This document shows positions 7,391 through 15,710 of a stretch of 41,018 bases of DNA, piece after piece (position 1 is the stretch's first letter; each line of letters begins with the position of its first letter). The notes beneath the pieces were generated by a model. The model was not told the DNA's origin. It searched no databases and saw nothing but the letters and a program-made list of their open reading frames with translations. Made by a program: the position numbers and the translations under genes. The DNA is from an uncultured Lachnospiraceae bacterium (lineage in GTDB: Bacteria; Bacillota; Clostridia; Lachnospirales; Lachnospiraceae), in the NCBI GenBank assembly GCA_902788555.1, contig CADAKQ010000021.1, positions 1 to 41,018 on the forward strand, read 5' to 3'.

Positions 7391-9205
7391 ATGAAAGAAT
7401 TATTAATGGGAAATGAAGCCATAGCGCTTGGTGCGATTATGGCAGGAGTTAAGGTGGTTGCCGGTTATCCGGGCACACCATCCACAGAGGTTTTGGAAAC
7501 CATAGCAAAGAGAAATCCGGGCAAGATACATGTGGAGTGGTCTACCAATGAAAAGTCTGCCCTTGAGGTAGCTGCGGGAGCAGCGTACACGGGAGCACGC
7601 TCAATAGTTACCATGAAGCAGGTCGGATTAAATGTTGCTTCTGATCCGCTTATGAGCCTTAATTATGTAGGTGTAAAGGGCGGAATGGTTGTATATGTAG
7701 CTGATGATCCGGGGCCTATATCCTCACAAACCGAGCAGGACACAAGGCATTTTGGCAAATATGCAAAGATTCCGGTATTTGATCCTGCCACACCGGAGGA
7801 AGCATATGAAATGATACAAGATGCATTTGCTTATTCCGAAAAGTATGGTATGCCTGTTTTCTTTAGAGCAACCACAAGGGTTTGCCACAGCTGTGCAACC
7901 ATTGATGTGGGAGAATTTCCTGAACCGACAGAGGGAGAGGGATTTATCAAGGATACTTCAAGATGGGTTATATTTCCAAAGCTTTCTTATGAGAGTAAGA
8001 AGAAGCTTGAGGCAAGAGAGGTAGAGCTTGCGAAGGAATTCTCAAAGTTAAAGTACAATTTTATTACAGGCACAGGCAGGATAGGAATTGCCTGTGGCGG
8101 TGTAAGTCGTGCGTATGTGTGTGAAGCTGTAAATGATTTGGATGAAAATAAAGATATATTCAGTATATTTAATGTCGGAACACCGTATCCGTTTCCGGAG
8201 GACGCAGCACTTGAATTTATAAACAGTATAGATAAGCTTATATGCTTTGAGGAGCTTGACCCTGTTATCGAGGATGCATTTACATACCTCTTAGGAAAGC
8301 ATAATATTAAGCTTGAGATACTGGGTAAGAGAACGATGGATGTACCTAATGCAGGTGAGCTTGGTGTTGTAAGTATAACAAAGATCCTTGCCGGGCTTAC
8401 AGGTAAGGAATACACGGAATCACAGGAAAGATTTAAGGATTTGCCTGATATACCGGGCAGACCTCCGGTGCTTTGCGCAGGCTGTCCTCACAGGGCATCA
8501 TTTTATGCGGTAAAGCAGGCTATGAAGGGAAGAAAAGCGATTTTCTGCGGAGATATAGGCTGTTATACTCTCGGCAATGCCGCACCGCTTGATATGACGG
8601 ATACCTGTCTATGTATGGGCGCAGGTATAACCATAGCCGAGGGGCTTGATTATGCTGAGTTTGATAAGGATGACAGAAGTGTTAAATTTGCATTTGTCGG
8701 AGATTCCACATTTTTTGCTTCGGGAATTACCGGAGTTATAAACGGTGTATATAATAAGGCCAATATTGTAGTATGCGTGCTTGATAATTCAACTACAGCC
8801 ATGACCGGACATCAGCCGCATCCGGGTATAGGCAAGACTATGATGGGCGATGTATCCAATGCCATAAGTATACCTAAGGTGCTAGAAGCAATCGGATTAA
8901 CAAAGGTTGTAACAGTTGACCCGCTTAATCAGGAGGAGGCAATAAATGCTGTTAAGGAGCTTGCCGATTTACCGGGAGTTAAGGCGATTATATTTAAGTC
9001 ACCATGTGTCGCTATAGTAAAGACAAAGAAGTCGGCTGAGGTTGACAGGGATAAATGTATAGGCTGTAAGAAATGTATAAATGAGCTTGGCTGTCCCGCA
9101 CTTTATATGAAGGATGGCAGGGCTTGTATAGATAAGGCATTATGTACGGATTGCGGACTTTGCAAAACCGTATGTCCTGTAAAATGTATAAAGGAGGAAG
9201 CGTAG
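7391..9205 (+). CDS. iorA: Indolepyruvate:ferredoxin oxidoreductase, alpha subunit
   Basis: The enzyme oxidatively decarboxylates aryl pyruvates, made by transamination of aromatic amino acids, to aryl-acetyl-CoA and reduces ferredoxin; it is oxygen-sensitive and typical of anaerobes. The 604-residue subunit has the N-terminal pyrimidine-binding domain (GNEAIALGAIMAGVKVVAG, YPGTPSTE), the CAGCPHRASFYAVK segment, and a thiamine diphosphate domain (GDSTFFASG ... VLDNSTTAMTG). A C-terminal two-cluster ferredoxin domain follows from about residue 550, with CIGCKKC and CTDCGLCKTVCP. Length matches family members. The beta subunit gene follows one base later. In some Clostridia the same complex runs in reverse to make aromatic amino acids from the acids. 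Confidence 0.95.
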   Translation: MKELLMGNEAIALGAIMAGVKVVAGYPGTPSTEVLETIAKRNPGKIHVEWSTNEKSALEVAAGAAYTGARSIVTMKQVGLNVASDPLMSLNYVGVKGGMVVYVADDPGPISSQTEQDTRHFGKYAKIPVFDPATPEEAYEMIQDAFAYSEKYGMPVFFRATTRVCHSCATIDVGEFPEPTEGEGFIKDTSRWVIFPKLSYESKKKLEAREVELAKEFSKLKYNFITGTGRIGIACGGVSRAYVCEAVNDLDENKDIFSIFNVGTPYPFPEDAALEFINSIDKLICFEELDPVIEDAFTYLLGKHNIKLEILGKRTMDVPNAGELGVVSITKILAGLTGKEYTESQERFKDLPDIPGRPPVLCAGCPHRASFYAVKQAMKGRKAIFCGDIGCYTLGNAAPLDMTDTCLCMGAGITIAEGLDYAEFDKDDRSVKFAFVGDSTFFASGITGVINGVYNKANIVVCVLDNSTTAMTGHQPHPGIGKTMMGDVSNAISIPKVLEAIGLTKVVTVDPLNQEEAINAVKELADLPGVKAIIFKSPCVAIVKTKKSAEVDRDKCIGCKKCINELGCPALYMKDGRACIDKALCTDCGLCKTVCPVKCIKEEA

Positions 9206-9206
9206 T

Positions 9207-9788
9207 ATGAAGAGCTTATTACTTTGCGGTGTCGGCGGACAGGGTACTGTGCTTGCCTCAAGAATACTTGCACAGGCAGCTATGGAGGAAGGAAAGTTTG
9301 CAAGGACTGCCGAGACCATCGGTATGGCACAAAGAGGAGGATGTGTTGTCAGCCATGTAAGGATTGACAGCAAGGATTGTTCACCTCTTGTACCGTTAAA
9401 AAAGGCAGATATACTTATAGCATTTGAGCCGGGAGAGGCAGTAAGAAATCTTCCGTATCTAAAACCGGAGGGGATAGTTATCGTCTGCGATAATCCCATA
9501 TGTCCGGTAACTGCTTCCCTTGCCGGAATCGAGTATGACAGCCGTAAGATGATTGATTATATAAAGTCAAAGGTTGAAAGGGTTATAGTTGTCGACGGCA
9601 ATAAAATATGTGAGGAATGTGGCTCCTCCAAGGTTGTAAATGTGGCTTTGGTGGGTACAATTATAAAGACAGGAGCCGCAGAGCTTTCGGAAGAGTCTGT
9701 AAAAAAGGTTCTTAAAGATAAGCTTAAGCCGGAGTTTTTGGAAATGAACATGAAGGCTCTTACTCTTGGAATGGAGTATGCAATTTAG
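9207..9788 (+). CDS. iorB: Indolepyruvate:ferredoxin oxidoreductase, beta subunit
   Basis: The 193-residue partner of IorA contains the pyruvate/ketoisovalerate oxidoreductase gamma-type domain, seen in CGVGGQGTVLASRILAQAA at the N-terminus, GMAQRGGCVVSHVRI, and ADILIAFEPGEAVR. These form the coenzyme A-side half of the active complex. Its start codon comes one base after the iorA stop and its ribosome-binding site, AAGGAGG, lies inside the end of iorA, so translation is coupled. An acyltransferase gene follows after 8 bp, which shows that the operon continues. Confidence 0.95.
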   Translation: MKSLLLCGVGGQGTVLASRILAQAAMEEGKFARTAETIGMAQRGGCVVSHVRIDSKDCSPLVPLKKADILIAFEPGEAVRNLPYLKPEGIVIVCDNPICPVTASLAGIEYDSRKMIDYIKSKVERVIVVDGNKICEECGSSKVVNVALVGTIIKTGAAELSEESVKKVLKDKLKPEFLEMNMKALTLGMEYAI

Positions 9789-9796
9789 TTAATTTT

Positions 9797-10582
9797 ATGG
9801 AAAAAAGAAAAGTTATATATTATGAAAATGAATTAGAGGATGAATTTGCAAAGGCAAAAATTACTGCCAGAAGGATAGATGAAAGCTATGATTATGATGG
9901 CGGTGTCGGAAGAAGGATAGCAAGATTTATCATCTATGGAATAATTGCAAAGCCTGTTGCATTTTTATATCTTAAGCTTGTTTACGGACATAGGATAGTA
10001 AACAGAAAAATAATTAAAGAGTATTTAAAGAAAAAAGAGGATAAAGGCTTTTTCTTATATGGCAATCATACCAATGCGGGCGCCGATGCGCTTATACCGT
10101 CCATGATATGTATGCCTAAAAATGTTTCGGTTATTGTTCATCCCGATAATGTTTCTATGCCGGTATTCGGACATGTTACACCATGCCTTGGTGCAATTCC
10201 GCTGCCGGATGATAAAAAGGCTATGATTAATTTTATGAAGTCTCTTGAAAGGCGTGTATGTAAGGTAAAGGATTGCATAACCATATATCCTGAGGCTCAT
10301 ATATGGCCGTTTTATACACATATAAGACCATTTACGGATAAATCCTTTGGTTATCCGGTAAAATATAAAACTCCTGTTTTTTGCTTTACCAATACCTATC
10401 AAAAAAGATTCCTCTTTGGCGGTATAAGGATGGTTACTTATGTAGACGGACCGTTTTATCCGGAGGAAAACATTTCGGTTGTTGAAAGCAGAAAGAGACT
10501 TAGGGACAGTGTGTATGATATAATGGTTAAGCGAAGTGGAAATAATACATTTGAAAAGGTTCGATATATAAAAAAGGGTTAA
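9797..10582 (+). CDS. PlsC-like acyltransferase
   Basis: The 261-residue protein resembles the lysophospholipid acyltransferase (PlsC) family. GNHTNAGAD around residues 89-97 corresponds to the catalytic block, although His91 and Asp97 are separated by five residues instead of the canonical four. TIYPEAHIWPF matches the later glycerol-phosphate-binding PE block. A hydrophobic stretch near residues 43-62 could dip into the membrane. Family members with NHTQ-like motifs and HX5D spacing probably exist in Firmicutes, so the spacing is unlikely to be a defect. It lies in one operon with iorAB and two glycosyltransferases, and its acceptor may be a glycolipid or polymer intermediate, which is inference. 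Confidence 0.75.
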   Translation: MEKRKVIYYENELEDEFAKAKITARRIDESYDYDGGVGRRIARFIIYGIIAKPVAFLYLKLVYGHRIVNRKIIKEYLKKKEDKGFFLYGNHTNAGADALIPSMICMPKNVSVIVHPDNVSMPVFGHVTPCLGAIPLPDDKKAMINFMKSLERRVCKVKDCITIYPEAHIWPFYTHIRPFTDKSFGYPVKYKTPVFCFTNTYQKRFLFGGIRMVTYVDGPFYPEENISVVESRKRLRDSVYDIMVKRSGNNTFEKVRYIKKG

Positions 10583-10584
10583 TT

Positions 10585-11415
10585 ATGAATATACTATATG
10601 CAGGTAATTATAAGGTTTTTGACGGAGTTATGACAAGTATGCTTTCAATTTTAAAGCGTACCAAGGTTAAAGAACCATTTAATTTTTATATACTCACAAT
10701 GGATGTTTCCTTTATCAGGGAGGAATACACTCCAATCACCAAACGTCAGATAGATATACTTAGCCGGGCGGCTAAAAAATACAATTCCGATAATGAGATA
10801 AAATGCATAGATGTGACAGATATTTATAACAGGGAATTTGCGGGCAGTCCAAATGAGCAGTGCTATTGTTCGCCGTATACACTTATAAGGCTTTTTATGG
10901 ATATGCTTCCCGACATACCGGATAAAATTTTGTATCTTGACGCGGATATCATGTTTAACAGGGATATCGAGCTTTTATACAAGCATGATATTTCGGATTA
11001 CGAGTATGCGGCAGCGAGGGATCATTATGGAAAATATCTCATATATCCCAATTATATAAATGCAGGCGTGCTTTTGTTTAACATGAAAAAATGCAGGGAA
11101 ACAAGACTGTTCGAGAAGGCAAGGGAGCTTATAAAGCTTAAGAAGCTTACATTTGCGGATCAGAGTGCGATTATCAGAAGTACCACGAGAAAAAAGATGC
11201 TTCCGCAGAAGTTTAATGACCAGAAGTTTTTGCATAAATCAACTGTGGTAAGACATTTTTCAAAGAGACTATTTTATCTTCCGTATCCACACACGGAAAA
11301 TGTAAAGCAGTGGCATATAGACAGAATGAAAAAGGTTTTTAGATATAACCAATTTGATGATATTTTGGACGAATATTTGGATTGGAAGGAGAAATTGGAA
11401 CATGAGCAGATTTAA
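10585..11415 (+). CDS. Glycosyltransferase family 8 protein
   Basis: The 276-residue protein has the GT-A fold typical of GT8 retaining transferases (galactosyl- and glucosyltransferases acting on lipopolysaccharide, teichoic acid or glycolipids). Visible motifs are the N-terminal MNILYAGNYKVFDGVMTSMLSIL, the metal-binding DXD at Asp119-Ala-Asp121 (KILYLDADIMFN), and YINAGVLLFNMKKCR, with TFADQSAI as the next conserved block. The gene starts 2 bp after the acyltransferase stop and its end overlaps the next gene by 14 bp. No membrane segment is present, so it is cytoplasmic or peripheral. The sugar and acceptor are not known. Confidence 0.88.
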   Translation: MNILYAGNYKVFDGVMTSMLSILKRTKVKEPFNFYILTMDVSFIREEYTPITKRQIDILSRAAKKYNSDNEIKCIDVTDIYNREFAGSPNEQCYCSPYTLIRLFMDMLPDIPDKILYLDADIMFNRDIELLYKHDISDYEYAAARDHYGKYLIYPNYINAGVLLFNMKKCRETRLFEKARELIKLKKLTFADQSAIIRSTTRKKMLPQKFNDQKFLHKSTVVRHFSKRLFYLPYPHTENVKQWHIDRMKKVFRYNQFDDILDEYLDWKEKLEHEQI

Positions 11416-13204
11416 TTTGGCAGACAGAAGGTTGATGAGAAAGAGCAATTTGATACCTGTTTTTTTTGCGATTGATGATAAGTATGTTAAATATTTTGCG
11501 GCTTGTCTTAAATCACTTATAAATAATACAAATCCTGAAAATCAGTACAACATACATATTCTTCATGAGGATATAACCAATCAAAATCAGGACAGAATCA
11601 AGGAGATGGAGACTGAAAATGTTTCCATAAGCTTTGAAAATGTAACAAAAAGAATTGAAAAGATAAGAAAAAAGCTATCCATAAGAGATTATTATTCGTA
11701 TACTACCTACTACAGAATGTTCATAGCGGATATGTTTCCGCAGTATGATAAGGTGCTTTATCTGGATGCGGATATTATTATTTTGGATGATGTTGCGAAG
11801 CTTTATCAGTATGAGCTTGGAAAAAACTATGTAGGTGCTGCAAATGAGCAGGTTATGGTAAATCATGAAATATTCGGAAGCTATGTTGAGCAGGTACTTG
11901 GTATAAGCAGAATGGCTTATTTTAATGCCGGAGTTTTGGTTATAAACAGCAGGCAGTTTAGAAGACAGAACATTTTACAGAAGTTTGTGGATTTAATAAA
12001 TCAGTATACCTTTGTTGTAACTCAGGATGAGGATTATCTCAATATTATATGTCAGGATAAGATACTCTGGATTGATAAAAGATGGAATTACCAGACATCA
12101 GACCCGGTGGACAGAAATTTAGATGATATAGGAATAATTCATTATGCTTATGCAGTCAAGCCTTGGCATAGTAAGGATATAAGAAATTCTAAGGTGTATT
12201 GGGACATTTCCAAAGAAACCATGTTTTATCCTATGCTCAAAAAGGAATATGATGAACGTACGGCAGCAGACAATAAAGCCTTTGATGAGGTCGGAGAAAG
12301 ACTTGAGCATATTGCTATAGATGAGATGCAAAGGGAGGATAATTATCTCCATAAATATCTTGGTATCGACCAGCCGAAGATAACCAGACAGGACATTATA
12401 AAGAAGATAGAGCAGTACGAAAAGGAAGGCAGATTTGACGAGGATGTGGAGGATGATCCACCGGGAAGAGAGCTTATGCCTGATGAGGTTGACTATCTAA
12501 GAAAAAATATGTCCAATCGTATGAGAACCAGATATGCTTTCAGGCTTGCAAGGTGGTTTCTCAATACTATGATAAGGAAAAAGCAATTTATCATAAAAGA
12601 AATAAAAGGTATAGAAAACTACAGAAATCTAAAGAGCGGTGCAATTATTACCTGTAACCATTTCAATGCCATGGACAGCTTTGCCATGCATATAACATAC
12701 GAAAAATCAAGACAGAGAAGACGTAAATTCTTTAGAATTATACGTGAGGGAAACTATACCAGCTTCCCAGGCTTTTACGGTCTTTTGATGCGTAACTGTA
12801 ACACGCTTCCTTTAAGCTCAAATAAGGAGACCATGAAGAAGTTTATAAAGGCTGTGGATACAATACTCCAAAAGGGACATTTCATACTTATTTATCCTGA
12901 GCAGAGTATGTGGTGGAACTACAGAAAGCCAAAGCCTTTAAAGAAGGGCGGATATACCTTTGCAGCTAAAAATAATGTCCCTGTTCTTCCTTGCTTTATA
13001 ACCATGGAGGACAGTAACGTACCGGGTGAGGGAGGACTTCCTGTTCAGGAATACACTATCCATGTATCCGAGCCTATTTATCCGGATCCGGACAAGAGCC
13101 GTGCAGCCAATGTAAAGGAAATGATGGATAAAAACTATGCCGTATGGAAGGAAATATACGAAACCACCTACGGAATTCCGCTAAAATATACTTGTGATGA
13201 ATAA
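11402..13204 (+). CDS. Fusion of GT8 glycosyltransferase and PlsC-like acyltransferase
   Basis: The 600-residue protein joins two enzymes. Residues about 14-290 are a GT8 domain with IPVFFAIDDKYVKYFAACL, the DXD at Asp122-Ala-Asp124, YFNAGVLVINSRQFR, and a late HYAYAVKPWH motif. An acidic linker follows (about 300-370). Residues about 375-600 form a PlsC-type domain with canonical CNHFNAMD (His420, Asp425, HX4D) and ILIYPEQSMWWN. Start at ATG 11402, with GAAGGAG at 11385-11391, is preferred to an upstream in-frame start at 11354 buried in the previous gene. One chain carrying a sugar transferase and an acyltransferase suggests stepwise synthesis of an acylated glycolipid or glycopolymer. The intact order of both catalytic motifs argues against a pseudogene. 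Confidence 0.85.
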   Translation: MSRFNLADRRLMRKSNLIPVFFAIDDKYVKYFAACLKSLINNTNPENQYNIHILHEDITNQNQDRIKEMETENVSISFENVTKRIEKIRKKLSIRDYYSYTTYYRMFIADMFPQYDKVLYLDADIIILDDVAKLYQYELGKNYVGAANEQVMVNHEIFGSYVEQVLGISRMAYFNAGVLVINSRQFRRQNILQKFVDLINQYTFVVTQDEDYLNIICQDKILWIDKRWNYQTSDPVDRNLDDIGIIHYAYAVKPWHSKDIRNSKVYWDISKETMFYPMLKKEYDERTAADNKAFDEVGERLEHIAIDEMQREDNYLHKYLGIDQPKITRQDIIKKIEQYEKEGRFDEDVEDDPPGRELMPDEVDYLRKNMSNRMRTRYAFRLARWFLNTMIRKKQFIIKEIKGIENYRNLKSGAIITCNHFNAMDSFAMHITYEKSRQRRRKFFRIIREGNYTSFPGFYGLLMRNCNTLPLSSNKETMKKFIKAVDTILQKGHFILIYPEQSMWWNYRKPKPLKKGGYTFAAKNNVPVLPCFITMEDSNVPGEGGLPVQEYTIHVSEPIYPDPDKSRAANVKEMMDKNYAVWKEIYETTYGIPLKYTCDE

Positions 13205-13225
13205 GACAAGGTGGTGTTATAATCT

Positions 13226-13402
13226 ATGCAGACAAGTTGTGATACATGTGCATATTTTGCATATGATGAAGAATATGAAGAGTATTATTGTGATGTAAAT
13301 ATGGATGAGGATGACTACGGAAGACTGGTGTCGGGTAATTTTAAGGAGTGTTCATATTATAAGGACGGAGACGAATATAAGGTTGTGAGACATCAAATTT
13401 AA
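13226..13402 (+). CDS. DUF6472-type small cysteine-rich protein
   Basis: The 58-residue acidic protein has four cysteines in the pattern CDTC ... YYCDV ... ECSYY, which fits the DUF6472 family of Lachnospiraceae, possibly a metal-binding knuckle. ATG at 13226 is preceded by AAGGTGG. It lies 21 bp after the GT8-acyltransferase fusion and ends just before a terminator, so it is the last gene of the ior operon. Nothing is known of its function. It is too short for a usual length cut-off and is easily missed. Confidence 0.8.
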   Translation: MQTSCDTCAYFAYDEEYEEYYCDVNMDEDDYGRLVSGNFKECSYYKDGDEYKVVRHQI

Positions 13403-13410
13403 AAAAAAAC

Positions 13411-13442
13411 AATCCCCATCAAAATCTATTTTGATGGGGATT
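13411..13442. terminator. Bidirectional intrinsic terminator
   Basis: AATCCCCATCAAAAT at 13411-13425 pairs perfectly with ATTTTGATGGGGATT at 13428-13442, with a 2-nt spacer. An A-run (13401-13409) and a T-rich stretch flank it, so it can stop both the + strand ior operon and the - strand DUF1292 gene. Confidence 0.9.
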
Positions 13443-13447
13443 ATATT

Positions 13448-13759
13448 TTATTCTTCAAAGCTGTTAAATTCTTCTTCATCAAGGAGCTCATCAAAAGCAT
13501 CGGCAACTGCTTCGTATTCTTCTTCGGTTTCTATCTGTGCAAGCTCGATATCATCGCCATCAAGCTCTTTATAGCGGTATAAGAATACTTCATTTTCCTC
13601 ATAGCCTTCTACAGGCTTATTTGGAAGCAGGGCTATATAATCTCTGTCATCTACAGGAAAGATAGCGATTACATCACATTCAAGCTCAGTACCGTCTTCA
13701 AGAGTCATTGATACGGTTGGCTCATCAAATTCTTCATTATCATTTATGTTTTCACTCAT
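13448..13759 (-). CDS. DUF1292 domain protein
   Basis: The 103-residue, very acidic protein carries the DUF1292 pattern: TVSMTLEDGTELECDVIAIF, then DYIALLPNK and EVFLYRYKE. Members are small cytoplasmic proteins common in Firmicutes and have no established function. I place the start at the ATG with its complement at 13757-13759 (MSENIN), because GAGGA lies 8-9 nt upstream on that strand; a further in-frame ATG at 13774 has no better site. It converges on the ior operon and shares its terminator. Confidence 0.85.
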   Translation of the reverse strand: MSENINDNEEFDEPTVSMTLEDGTELECDVIAIFPVDDRDYIALLPNKPVEGYEENEVFLYRYKELDGDDIELAQIETEEEYEAVADAFDELLDEEEFNSFEE

Positions 13760-13874
13760 ATAAATAGTCCTCATTCTTTCTTTATATTTAAATCCTTAAA
13801 TCAACTAATATTTTGCATAATATATATATAATTGTCAAGGCATATTTTCAGCAAATAAACGACCTACTAAATGA

Positions 13875-13903
13875 GTGACAACTTATAAAAAGTGGTGTAT
13901 AAT
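13875..13903 (+). promoter_or_regulatory. Promoter of the ABC exporter operon
   Basis: GTGACA at 13875-13880 and a perfect TATAAT at 13898-13903 are 17 bp apart. The predicted start near 13910 leaves a 5' leader of about 30 nt. Confidence 0.7.
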
Positions 13904-13940
13904 GGCGTTATTGTAATTTGAAAGAGAAAAGGTTTATGCT

Positions 13941-15710
13941 ATGAAACGATTACTTGGATACTTTAAAAATTATAAATTGAAATCTGTTCTTGCACCACTT
14001 TTCAAGATGCTTGAAGCGAGCTTTGAGCTTTTGGTTCCGCTTGTAATGGCTGCAATAATTGATAAAGGTATAAATAATAATGACAAGCCTTATATATATA
14101 AAATGGGGCTTTTACTTATAGCACTTGGAATAATCGGACTTGTATGCTCTATAACGGCTCAGTATTTTTCCGCAAAGGTTGCCATGAGAATTGGTAAGGA
14201 AATGAGATATGATTTATTTGCACATATTGAGACACTTTCTTATACCGAAATTGACGAGATAGGGGCTTCAACGCTTGTTACGCGTATGACAAGTGATATC
14301 AATCAGGTTCAGACCGGCATAAATATGTTTTTAAGACTTTTTATGCGCTCACCGTTTATTGTATTTGGAGCTACAATAATGGCATTTACGGTTGATTCAC
14401 ATGCAGCACTTGTTTTTCTCATAACATTACCTGTGCTGATTCTTATTGTATTTGGCATAATGTTCATATCTATACCTCTTTATAAAAGGGTTCAGCAAAA
14501 GCTTGACAGGGTTACACTTAAGACACGTGAAAATCTTTCGGGTGTCAGAGTGATTCGTGCCTTTAATCAGGAAGTACATGAAAAAAATGAATTTGGTGAG
14601 GTTACAAAGGAATTGGCAAAGGGACAGATATTTGTAGGAAGAATCAATTCATTTTTAAATCCTCTTACTTATGTTGTAATAAATCTTTCTATTGCTTTTC
14701 TTATCTGGAAGGGTGGCGAGCGTGTTGAAGGAGGCTTTATCCTTCAGGGTTCGGTTTATGCGCTTGTTAATTATATGTCACAGATACTTGTTGAGCTTGT
14801 TAAGTTAGCCAATCTCATAATAACCGAAACAAAGGCTGTTGCCTGTGCAAAGCGTATAAATGATGTGTTTGATACAAAGAGCAGTCAGACCTTTAAGGCT
14901 CATGAGGATATAGGTAATGACTTATGGAAAATTCAACATACAGAAACTAACGAAGGAGATAAGGATATAGCTCCTAAGGTTGAATTTGTAAATGCAGGAC
15001 TTACCTACAAGCATTCCAAGGAGCCTTCCGTGGAAGGAATTAATCTTAAGGTAAATAAGGGTGAAACCATAGGTATCATAGGAGGTACCGGTTCGGGTAA
15101 ATCCTCCTTCGTAAATCTGATTCCGAGATTTTATGATTGCACTGAGGGTAAGGTACTTATAGACGGAATTGATGTAAAGGATTATCCAAAGGAAAAATTG
15201 ATTGATAAGATAGGCGTTGTACCGCAAAAGGCGGTTTTATTCAGCGGAACCATTGAAGATAATATCAAATGGGGTAAGACGGATGCAACAAGAGAAGATA
15301 TTGAGTTGGCACTTGATATAGCACAGGCAAAGGACTTTGTGGATGAAAAAGAGGGTGGTATAGGCTTTAAGCTAAATCGCGGAGCGAAGAATCTTTCCGG
15401 CGGTCAAAAGCAGAGGCTGACCATAGCCAGAGCTCTTGTGAAGAATCCGGAGATACTTATACTTGATGATTCTTCATCAGCTCTTGATTTTGCAACCGAC
15501 TCTGCACTTCGTATGGCAATTAAAGAAAAAATCAAAGACTCTACGGTTTTTATGGTATCACAGAGAGCTTCGTCAATAATGTATGCCGACAAGATAGTAG
15601 TGCTTGATGACGGAAAGGTTGTAGGACTGGGTACTCATGATGAACTCATTTCCTCCTGTGAGGTATATAAGGAGATTTATAACTCTCAAAATAGGGAGGT
15701 GGCTTCATAA
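13941..15710 (+). CDS. ABC exporter half-transporter with degenerate ATP-site residues
   Basis: The 589-residue protein has an N-terminal six-helix ABC membrane domain (about residues 15-300) and a C-terminal nucleotide-binding domain. Walker A is GGTGSGKSS with Lys387, and the signature LSGGQ at 485-489 is canonical. The residue after the Walker B Asp is Asp510 instead of Glu (LDDSS), and the H-loop residue is Gln541 instead of His (VSQRAS). These changes are known from heterodimeric exporters such as TM287/288, where one ATP site is non-catalytic. The stop codon overlaps the start of the next gene (TAATG), so the two subunits are translationally coupled. The exported substrate is unknown; drugs, lipids or peptides are typical. 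Confidence 0.9.
   Translation: MKRLLGYFKNYKLKSVLAPLFKMLEASFELLVPLVMAAIIDKGINNNDKPYIYKMGLLLIALGIIGLVCSITAQYFSAKVAMRIGKEMRYDLFAHIETLSYTEIDEIGASTLVTRMTSDINQVQTGINMFLRLFMRSPFIVFGATIMAFTVDSHAALVFLITLPVLILIVFGIMFISIPLYKRVQQKLDRVTLKTRENLSGVRVIRAFNQEVHEKNEFGEVTKELAKGQIFVGRINSFLNPLTYVVINLSIAFLIWKGGERVEGGFILQGSVYALVNYMSQILVELVKLANLIITETKAVACAKRINDVFDTKSSQTFKAHEDIGNDLWKIQHTETNEGDKDIAPKVEFVNAGLTYKHSKEPSVEGINLKVNKGETIGIIGGTGSGKSSFVNLIPRFYDCTEGKVLIDGIDVKDYPKEKLIDKIGVVPQKAVLFSGTIEDNIKWGKTDATREDIELALDIAQAKDFVDEKEGGIGFKLNRGAKNLSGGQKQRLTIARALVKNPEILILDDSSSALDFATDSALRMAIKEKIKDSTVFMVSQRASSIMYADKIVVLDDGKVVGLGTHDELISSCEVYKEIYNSQNREVAS

Noticed and set aside
13833-13838. A TTGACA on the - strand as the DUF1292 promoter
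   Set aside because: No acceptable -10 box lies 16-18 bp away from it on that strand; the surrounding sequence is only an AT repeat.
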